Assembly (NCBI RefSeq): GCF_000330505.1
Contig: NW_004191755.1
Span: 8,227-32,561, forward strand
Reading direction: 5' to 3'
Origin: Entamoeba invadens IP1
Lineage: Eukaryota; Evosea; Mastigamoebida; Endamoebidae
DNA length: 24,335 nt
This document shows, piece after piece, positions 17,022 to 24,335 of this stretch. Within the stretch, counting starts at the first letter, position 1. Each line of letters starts with the position of its first letter. The notes beneath the pieces were generated by a model. The model did no database searches and was not told the origin of the DNA. It saw only the letters and a list, made by a program, of their open reading frames with translations. The translations under genes and the position numbers were made by a program.

Positions 17022-18855
17022 ATGAGCTCCAGGAATGTTGCTTTTAGTGGCTTAGACCATACAACACTTGAAGAGAATTTAAAGTATTGTCCTGGTCCAG
17101 TGAAAGAAATAGCCCAAAGAACATTCAGCAAACATTGCAACTTTTGTGAATTGCCCCTGAATGTTCAGGTGTATTTGATGAATATTGAAAGAGAAATTTT
17201 CAATGGAATGATTACGGAAAAGGTGACCGAGAGTAAACTATGTAGAGTCTTTGCTTTATCTTAAAGTCAGTTAAATATCAACAAACAAAGAGGTATGAGA
17301 CGGCATTGTTTGGGAAAAAAGGATAACGGACGACCGTCATTTCTAACTGTAACACAATGGGAAACTGTCAAGAATTTGATTCTTGATAATGAAAAGTTTC
17401 AAGGAAAATGCAAAGTTATCAGCATAACTCTTTTGAGGTTGTTTATAATAAAAACCTTCAACGTTGATGTGTCAAACCACGTTGTTTATGATAAAAAACA
17501 TAAAAATTGGAACTTCTCGATTATGACTGTGTTTGCTGAAGACCAATCAATTGATTGACCTACGACGAAGATGCCGTTTTGAAGTATTACATTGCACTGC
17601 AACTTTTTTAAATGGCATCCCATCACAATTTATTTTGAATTTGGATGAGTCAGGGTATCAGCCATGGCCAGACAGGCAAATGGTGAAGGGAGTATTCACT
17701 GCTGGTTTTTCCACAGACAGTAAAATGAAATATGGAGTCGAACGTGACATTGCTCGATCCACTGTCGTTTGCACTATTACCCCCTCACAACCTCTTCCTT
17801 GTATGATTGTAACAAAATACAAAAGAGTTGCAGTTGAATTCTTGAAATTGGGTTGGATGGAAACGGGAAACATCGTCAGTTATAGCAAAAATGGTTTTAT
17901 CAACAGTGACTTATTTATACAATACATCAACGACGTTGTAGTACCTTATATTGTCGACACGAGAATTAAGACTGGTTATATTGATAAGGCCGTGCTGATA
18001 TTTGATCAGTGTACGTGCCACTCAATCGAAGATGTGAGGTTGTTGCTCAAGTCGAATGTCCAAGTCAACGAGAAAATCATCAATGTGAACTGTGAAATCG
18101 TATGTTTGGTGCCTCACACCTCACATTTAACACAACCATTAGATGTTGGGGTGTTTGCAGCCTAAAAAAGAAGACTGAATTTGTTGTATGCGAAGTTCAG
18201 AGAAGTCATAAAAATTAAAGATAGAGTTGGCGAGGAAGAAACAACAACGACAGAAAGTGAAGATGTTGAAGAAAAAGAAGAGTCAGATGATGTGATTGGA
18301 AACCAAGATCCCATTGAAGATCCTATAATACCTCAACAGTTTAAGGAAATGTTTCAGGAAGTGCTGGCAAATCCACAAGAAGCGATATCACCATTTAAAA
18401 AGAAGGCTGGTACGACTGTCAACGAAAGGATGGTGGATGACAACCAATCAGAAGATCACAACGAAATACCAAATGAAACTAAAACTGTTGAATTTGGTGA
18501 TGGAGAGGATTTAGAAAAAAAGTTTGCCAAATACCTCAACTCAATTCTGAAGTCTTATTTCCAAACAACCACTCCGGATGTGTGCACGCAGGCTTTTAGG
18601 CAAGTTGGTATTGATTTCAGAATTGTTGATGGTGGTATGAGGGTTGTGTATGTGGATATTGGAGTGTCACGCAGAGTAACAGCAGAAATACCGAAACTGT
18701 TAAGTATACCACAGTTATACTCGATTGAATGCGTCAAAACCAAAAGCTTGAAAATATCTGCAGTTCGAAAGCTTCCAAGGTGTTTTGAAAGTTATTTTTG
18801 TCAGTCTGTTTGCAAGCTGATCAAAAGAAAAATAAAAATGGGATGTTGTATGTAA
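17022..18855 (+). pseudogene. pogo-like transposase (DDE_1 family), broken
   Basis: The frame opens at 16983, but the ATG at 17022 (MSSRNVAFSGLDH) is the more natural start. An N-terminal helix-turn-helix region is interrupted by TAA at 17262-17264 (CRVFALS-stop-SQLN). Sequence continues in the same frame to about 17557, shifts for about 50 bp (VLKYYIALQLF at about 17575-17607), then shifts again into the catalytic core. That core has FILNLDESGYQPWPD with Asp codon 17644, VLIFDQCTCHS with Asp codon 18004 and HTSHLTQPLDVGVF with Asp codon 18142. This is the jerky/pogo DDD pattern, with a longer than usual second spacing of 45 residues. TAA at 18163 falls where the family has FGPLKR. A long acidic C-terminal tail (EEETTTTESEDVEEKEE) follows to 18855. 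Two stops and two frameshifts make it inactive. Confidence 0.88.
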
Positions 18856-18897
18856 AGTTGTGAAGAAAAAGACGACCAAAAAAAATCTCAAAAAGAA

Positions 18898-19290
18898 CTA
18901 AAAATGGGGTTGAGAATTTAATCGATTGATTTTTTTTTTCTTTTTAATCAGTTGTATCGCCGAGTTCACATTACTGTTTGCTATCACGGGGTCAAAATGG
19001 TCACTGATTGGATCAACACATATCTGAACTGTCATAAGTCCTTTCAATAAAAGATATTCGTTTGTTAAACGTTCTTTCGTTATTGAGATATTAACTTGTA
19101 GAACTTGCTCGCAAAAACTCTTAAATTAAACGTTGCCTGCTTTGAATCGTCTAGCTGCTATGGCTGATATGTCCAGTATTCCTGGGATTCTTTAGCGTGA
19201 GGTCTGAGTCAGTTAGTTGGTAAGTGCTGGCTGGCTGTTCACACTCTGAAAGCTGCTTTGTAGGTTTCCAAACAAATTGAAAGAGAAAAT
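18898..19290 (-). pseudogene. degenerate convergent ORF within the pogo-like element
   Basis: One minus-strand frame reads coherently through three in-frame TAA codons (19213-19215, 19192-19194 and 19126-19128) to TAG at 18898. Recognisable protein-like stretches are FQSVNSQPALTN, RIPGILDISAIAARRFKAGN, and FCEQVLQVNISITKERLTNE followed by LMTVQICVDPISDHFDPV. The region is clearly less AT-rich than the spacer around it. I do not recognise a family. It may be the remains of a second transposon gene, convergent with the transposase, or of captured host sequence. The upstream part of the open frame (to 19428) lies in the TIR and is not expected to be coding. Confidence 0.35.
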
Positions 19291-19375
19291 GAACTGTAAA
19301 TAAGTGATTTTAATTGATCTTTTTGAATTTTTTGAAATAAAAAATATTAATTTTATTACATAAAAGTTACACAAT

Positions 19376-19436
19376 TGTAACTTTTGTTGAATCCACAGGG
19401 TTTTCTCATTCTCACATACTATTCTCACATACTGTA
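19376..19436 (-). repeat. pogo-like element, right TIR with TA target copy
   Basis: Inverse of the left TIR with two mismatches over 59 bp, including the paired TTCTCACATACT units. TA at 19435-19436 is the target copy. Confidence 0.9.
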
Positions 19437-19513
19437 GGTTTATTTTCTAAACTGTAGTTTTATTTATTTGAAAAAAATAAATTCTGTTAACTTGATCAAG
19501 TGTTAATATTAAG

Positions 19514-19589
19514 TATATTCTTTTTGTACTTTTTTAAGGTAAAGAGGAAAAATAACAGCTTATTTAAAAAAAAGTACAAAAAGAATATA
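19514..19589. repeat. inverted repeat with 22 bp perfect arms
   Basis: TATATTCTTTTTGTACTTTT with two further T (19514-19535) is exactly inverse to 19568-19589, around a 32-base centre. It could be a tiny palindromic element or a strong hairpin in RNA. Confidence 0.6.
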
Positions 19590-19658
19590 GTAAATGAATT
19601 ATATATAAAAATAATTATAATAGTACAAAATAACTATAAATTATTATAAGTTTTTGTG

Positions 19659-19716
19659 TAAAAACAAATAGCACAAATATTTATACAATTTATTATAATT
19701 TAATGGTTTGATAAAA
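19659..19716 (+). repeat. dispersed-repeat fragment related to the tail of the TLDc segment
   Basis: TAAAAACAAATAGCACAA at 19659-19676 is identical to 4361-4378 (one mismatch to the copy near 11200-11218, minus). Similarity of roughly three in four bases continues for about 40 bp. Confidence 0.4.
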
Positions 19717-20368
19717 AGTCGAAAACTAAACAGATAAGCTTGAAAAGCTGTGATTTTTTTAATTTTTTCCAAATTTATTTCTTATTTATCAAAAAATAGC
19801 TCAATTATAAAATAATAATTTGAACTAATGTGCACAATAAATACAAAAACATTTAAAATTGTTTTATATAGTAAAAAATATAATTAAAAAATTAATAAAA
19901 TAGAATTTGAATATTATTAGAATTTTATAATAATAATTACTATTTAAAAAATATAAAATATAAAAATAGATTTAATAACTGTTTTGATATAAAAAAATAT
20001 AAATTAAATTAATTAATATTAATTAAATAATATTTCAGAACAAACGCACAAAACTACAGTCAGACAAGTTTGCCTTAAATGAAATAGTTTGAATTAAATG
20101 GTTCACGTTAATAATTTAAAAACCATTAACAATAGTAAACAGTGGGTTAAACTAGAAAATAATTAAATGGTTAAATAGAATAATATTTAAACTAACATTT
20201 ATTTTAAAATTTAATGTACAGTTGAATCTTAAAAATGAAACCAAAACACATTTTAAGTATTGTTTTGTATGTCTTAATATGTTTGTTTCGTTGAGTTTAA
20301 ACATGTCAAAACATACACCGCCTTATTTGGATACGTTTGTGTTACTTTTTTTGTAAATACAATAAATT

Positions 20369-20541
20369 AACAGTATTTCCTATCGTGATGGGTAAATACT
20401 GTTATTAACTATAAACCAAATAGTACATATTAAAACGAATTCAACAAAAGGAAATACTGCCAAACCTCCCAAGAGTGGGTTTTTAAAAATCTCTGCTTAA
20501 TTATGGCGAATTAAACATATACCCACTTGATAAAGAGTGGG
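20369..20541. repeat. group of alternative hairpins
   Basis: AACAGTATTT at 20369-20378 pairs with AAATACTGTT at 20393-20402. The overlapping CAGTATTTCC at 20371-20380 pairs exactly instead with GGAAATACTG at 20450-20459, so two exclusive folds exist. Downstream, CCCACT/AGTGGG at 20522-20527 and 20536-20541 forms a stem, and AGAGTGGG occurs twice (about 20472 and 20534). A T7 run follows at about 20549-20555. This is less AT-rich than its surroundings and could be a non-coding RNA relic; no family recognised. Confidence 0.4.
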
Positions 20542-20869
20542 CCTATGATTTTTTTGGTTTGTTTTCAATTAATGTTCGTTTAATAGAGAACAACAAGAAC
20601 GTTGAAAACACATTCTGGGAAATCAGACTGTATATATAATTGATTTAAATTTGAAATGTTATGGTTATGCAATCAAATAAATTTTAATTGTACTTTACTT
20701 TGTTCGCTAACACATTAAAATGTTGGTGATGATTATGATTGTGTAATAGTTTATAGTAATCTTTACTGGTTTATACCTATCTTATTCTTTATTTAATGGT
20801 TTGGGTTTTTGACTTGCTTTTAATTATTTAATTATTTATATAAACTTGAATGTAAAAGAGCAATTAATT

Positions 20870-20933
20870 AGTTTGGGTTATAGATCGAAAAATATTATAA
20901 TTGAACTATAATTTTTACCATCTAACCCAAACT
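20870..20933. repeat. 64-base imperfect hairpin
   Basis: Outer arms AGTTTGGGTTA-TA-GAT at 20870-20885 and ATCTAACCCAAACT at 20920-20933 pair with one 2-base bulge. The inner part (AAAAATATTATA against TATAATTTTTA) extends the stem towards a small loop. Confidence 0.5.
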
Positions 20934-22409
20934 TGTCGTTTAAGTCAAACTTGTCATACTGTAATTTAATTAATACGTTCTAATAAATAGATTTGTTTAT
21001 TATAAAATAATTTATAAACTTGTTGAATAATAATTAAACAATCAAAACACGTTTTAATTGTTTTGAACGTTACTCCGACACTATTTTCTATATCACAACT
21101 CTATTACAACAGATAAAATGTTGGCTTCATAAGCAGTGTCAGTCAATATGCATTAAAAAAGTATCATGAATGATCAAATCAAGATGTTTTTTAATGCTAT
21201 TTATGTTATATATGATATAAGTTATTAGAAGTCAAACATAATAAAAATACTTATATTTCGAATAATAATAATTAATCAAAGATATTATCTAATCATTAAT
21301 TAATTATTTTCAAATAAATATTCAATATTTACAGATTTCTGTAAAATTATGAGAACATATAAACAATCTTAAGTGTTGTTAAAACAGAATAAAAACAATC
21401 CTGTAACTTAAAATGCTTTAAATATCACAATGTGAAAAAAATATAACAAAAACGTAGTAATACATTGTTAATAAATGCTATTTTATTTGTTCAAATAAAG
21501 AAACATACAAATACGTTTTTTATTTACCAATATTATTATGAATAACTTACGCAATTGAACGGGCTGTTTTTAGAAATAAAAACAAAAAAACACAATTTTA
21601 TAACACTTAACAATTATCAAAGTTTTACGTTTTCAACTTGAAACGAAACAAATTCTATTTTAGTATTATACACAGGATCATATTATATAAGATATCGCTC
21701 TATCATATGGGGTTTTTAGTCTAAATTATCAGGATTAGAAATATTTAACATTAACAAATTTCTTTTATTTTTTCAATTGTATAAAATAAACAATTTCAAG
21801 AAACAAAAATAGTTGTTTATTACATATATTATTATACAAAAATTGTAATTATTTAACCACTCTGACATCAAAATAAATTGAAACTTTACCAGATATAAAA
21901 TATAAGTTATTTATTTATAAACATAATATTTGGGGTATTTTCGAATGTTAATTTGTTTTTTTACATGAAAAATTTACAAGGCATTTATATATAATATTAC
22001 AACTCTTTAATTAAAATAATATTAAATAATTAATTTTTCTTGTAGTTTTGTCAAAACTTAAAGGTTTTGCCAAACCAAAATTTTTGAACATAATTTGATT
22101 GTATTTCAAATCGATATTTGCAATACAAACAACAAATATACCATTTAATAATTATTTATTAGCATATTTTAATGGTTTAATGATACATTGTTATTCAAAC
22201 AATCCTCAGTGTTTTTTAATCGCCTGTTAATTTTTGAAAAAAACTAATTAAAAATGATACGTTGACATAATATGTATAAAACGAGGGTTTCAGTGTTTCA
22301 GAATAATTTCTTAACAAATTGAATTTCGTTCAGAAATGTACATAATTCAAAAGCAAATTAGTTAAAATAGATTTATTATATCAATTGATCTTAGGTAAAT
22401 AAAGGCTCT

Positions 22410-22445
22410 AACAGATGTTTTAAATGCAAAACATCTGTTTTTTTT
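22410..22445 (+). terminator. 12 bp perfect stem-loop followed by a T8 run
   Basis: AACAGATGTTTT (22410-22421) pairs exactly with AAAACATCTGTT (22428-22439) around AAATGC and is followed by T through 22445. The layout equals an intrinsic or Pol III-type termination signal, but no transcript is known upstream, so the role is only suggested. Confidence 0.4.
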
Positions 22446-22742
22446 AATTTTGTCGTTTTTTATGATAAACAACAAAGAATTTGAAATCAATCAAAATCTT
22501 AAAAATATATAGGAAAATTGACAATTTAACCAACACATCGGTAAAATACACAAACATCACATGAGCTCTGGTGATGATATAAAAATGATTGACATCGTCA
22601 GTGTTTTAAATATCATAAACATTTCGTTGTAATTCTTAAGTTTGTCGAAATGATAATACAATAAAGTATAAACTATCTGTGTTAAATTGTGTTTTGAAAA
22701 ATATTGTGACTGCAAATTTGTAATACATTCAAAAGAAAACAA

Positions 22743-23612
22743 ATGACATCAATAGAAAATAATGAGTGTAATGTCACCATTGACATAAAAGTAAGTATTT
22801 CATTTTTTAAAAAAGTCGGTTTGGATTGATGGCGATAAGGTAAACATCATATAATATTTCAAAGTACCTCTTGGCGATTAAGAGATCCTTACCATCAAGC
22901 ACAATTTGTTTGGTAATTCAGTTGACAAAGAGACGGTCATCGAGCTTAAGATGAGAAATGGAAACTTGAAGTGAATTACGAGGGACAGTGTGTGATGTCA
23001 ACACAATTCAAGTACGACACGTGGTATCGTATTGGTGTTATGAACGACTTTTTGACTCTATATATTGATGGTATTTCCAAGTTAAGACGCGCACAAAATG
23101 TCATTATCTTAGAGGACAACAGTGAAATGTTGGCAGGGCATGAAGGGTCACCAACACATCGGGACATATACAGTTTCGGTGACATCATGATAGTCAATAA
23201 TAACATAGAAACATTGGTATCCGAAATAGTGAAGAGAGGAATTGATGTCACTCTTTATTGATGACTAAGTCGGCAACGAAGTCATCAAAGTATCGACTTG
23301 GCTGTTCAAAGAAATTTTGGGTTTCGACGCTTCGTATGAAAAACTGAACGGCTTGGCTTCATTTTAGATGTACTTTTTGAGGGTCTTCAATGAGTTGAAT
23401 GAAGTACTTGGCTTTCTTCGACAGAGTGATGATGGGAGTTAAGGAAATTGTTATACAAAGCATGAAGAGAGTCCATAGCAAAAAAGTGAATATACGACAT
23501 TGATAACTGAGAGTGTAGAAATTATTCAAATCAACGACCATGTCAGTGAAGAAAACACTAAAGAAATTTTTGGGGATATTGACTCTTCAAAAGTCACCAA
23601 CACAATAACATA
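22743..23612 (+). pseudogene. decayed cellular gene with a ConA/LamG-like fold
   Basis: A possible start at 22743 gives MTSIENNECNVTIDIK followed by GTAAGT. Coding-like sequence continues in several frames: an ETVIELKMRNGN segment, then the open frame 22971-23261 with STQFKYDTWYRIGVMNDF and LTLYIDG. This is the usual ConA-like/laminin-G strand pair (W-Y-x-I-x-V, then L-x-L-Y-x-D-G). After stops comes VGNEVIKVSTWLFKEILGFD, then helical sequence to TAA at 23611. Stops and shifts are frequent, so it cannot make the full protein. The order, a ConA-like fold before helical repeats, recalls very large BEACH-family trafficking proteins, but no BEACH domain is in view and that link is a guess. Confidence 0.45.
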
Positions 23613-24335
23613 ATGAAAGTACCTAAAAATAAGTTTATGACTCTAACAGCACCACAAAGCCCTATTAACCCTCTTTAATTAACAAAAGAAGACTTTGAGT
23701 CACCACAACTGTTAGATTTGGAAAACACTTCTGTGTCGCCAAAAACAAGAAATTACTTGTTTTGTGTCCACCAATGTTCATAAGTCCTTTCACTCTTGAA
23801 AATAATTACTATTTCAAAGAGAAACATTTTGAACATCACGTCAGACTTCCTGTGTAAATTTCTGTCACTTTTAAGACTCTATTTGCTTCTCTTCTCTGCT
23901 CTATTACATCTGACCACAACATTCTCATTCACATCACAGAGCTTTTGTGTGGAGTTTTCTAATAAGGCGGATGTCCTCAAAAGACACTCCCGTATCTTCT
24001 TGAAAAGGAAAGATGCAATAGACTCTGTGTTGCATTTGTTACTTTACATAACACCAGCGAACCAAAACCATTTCCAAATATTTGATAAAGACCATCCAAT
24101 CCATATCTCAGTCACTTTAAAACGCTATACAGTGTTAATGTCAATCATTCATGCCTCACTTGTCTTTAAAATTAAACAAAGCGAATACGACAATGTAATA
24201 TACACCGTCTCAATATTTCTATTGTTTTTCAACAATACCAGACACTGCGAAGCGCAGTCTTAGACTCCAACGAGGCGTTAGAAAGTTTATTCAAGTGTGT
24301 AGTTCTTATGATGAAGACTTTGTATGTAGAACAAG
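23613..24335 (+). pseudogene. decayed helical-repeat protein gene, running off the right edge
   Basis: ATG at 23613 gives MKVPKNKFMTLTAPQSPINP, an in-frame TAA, then LTKEDFESPQLLDLEN and KTRNYLFCVHQ. Sequence continues in a second frame (SPFTLENNYYFKEKHFEHHV, then LFASLLCSITSDHNILIHIT). The frame open at 23796-24263 supplies SNKADVLKRHSRIFLKRKDA, then LHLLLYITPANQNHFQIFD. A further shift near 24205 leads to VFQQYQTLRSAVLDSNEALE, open to the window end. The pieces form one helical, armadillo-like polypeptide broken by frameshifts near 23770, 23965 and 24205. The hydrophobic N-terminus of the 23796 frame is out of frame and is not a membrane segment. It may be the same gene as the ConA-like relic just upstream. 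Confidence 0.5.

Larger units (their letters stand above)
16897..19434 (+). mobile_element. pogo/Tc1-like DNA transposon, decayed
   Basis: The element is 2538 bp with 59 bp TIRs and TA/TA flanks. It encodes a DDE_1-type transposase on the plus strand (17022-18855) and has a coding-like, stop-interrupted frame on the minus strand at its right side (18898-19290). TIRs differ at two positions, so it is older than the neighbouring Tc1/mariner-like element, in line with its broken transposase. Confidence 0.9.
19437..22742. other. 3.3 kb AT-rich region without recognisable genes
   Basis: No credible coding frame on either strand; the one frame of about 60 codons at 22557-22742 minus is weak. It contains several strong inverted repeats (19514-19589, 20369-20541, 20870-20933, 22410-22445) annotated separately, and a short stretch (19659-19716) related to the tail of duplication arm 1. 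Confidence 0.6.

Noticed and set aside
23796..23900. Hydrophobic membrane-like N-terminus of the 23796-24263 frame
   Set aside because: Coherent upstream peptide sequence runs in a different frame across this stretch, so the hydrophobic residues are an out-of-frame artefact.
1..24335. tRNA, rRNA or CRISPR features
   Set aside because: No GTTCRANNC-type T-arm with a matching acceptor stem, no rRNA-like conserved block and no direct-repeat/spacer array was found by eye. A covariance-model scan would settle the RNA genes.

Overview
The window is AT-rich eukaryotic DNA, most likely from an Entamoeba genome; E. invadens is my best guess. The clues are a coiled-coil plus TLDc-domain gene of a type expanded in Entamoeba, relics of a conventional myosin II heavy chain and of an iron-dependent alcohol dehydrogenase (AdhE/ADH2 type), and a mix of Tc1/mariner-, pogo- and hAT-type DNA transposons. 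The species call is inference from protein character and composition. No rRNA gene, tRNA gene, CRISPR array or bacterial operon was seen.

Layout. 1-2.8 kb holds one small minus-strand ORF, a degenerate array with a 20-21 bp period, an exon-like stub and a cluster of small hairpins. 2.8-4.5 kb is one arm of an inverted segmental duplication carrying an intact TLDc-domain gene. 4.8-8.3 kb is a gene graveyard: a minus-strand iron-ADH fragment abuts a plus-strand myosin II fragment running from the end of the motor domain through the neck and rod, and both carry stops and frameshifts. 8.78-11.06 kb is a decayed hAT element inserted into the second arm of the duplication; the first arm is its empty site. 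11.06-12.8 kb is the rest of that arm, with a frameshifted TLDc copy on the minus strand. 12.90-16.06 kb is a Tc1/mariner-like element with 51 bp perfect terminal inverted repeats (TIRs) and a TA target duplication. 16.90-19.43 kb is a decayed pogo-like element with 59 bp TIRs, a TA duplication and a degenerate convergent ORF on the minus strand. 19.4-22.7 kb is AT-rich and apparently gene-free, with several strong hairpins. 22.74 kb to the right edge is one or two heavily decayed cellular genes (a ConA/LamG-like fold followed by helical sequence) running off the window.

The most interesting object is the 12.90-16.06 kb element. Its open frames encode a helix-turn-helix plus DDE transposase followed by a Ulp1/C48-type cysteine protease with His, Asp, Gln and Cys all in place. 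The frames are separated by two -1 shifts, both at A6C runs. The first is A AAA AAC in the exact phase of a canonical -1 slippery heptamer. Either the element makes a transposase-protease fusion by frameshifting, or two single-A losses (or base-calling errors) have broken one long fusion gene. Across the window, apparent nonsense codons in decayed genes fall mainly where glutamine would fit, as expected from C-to-T decay.
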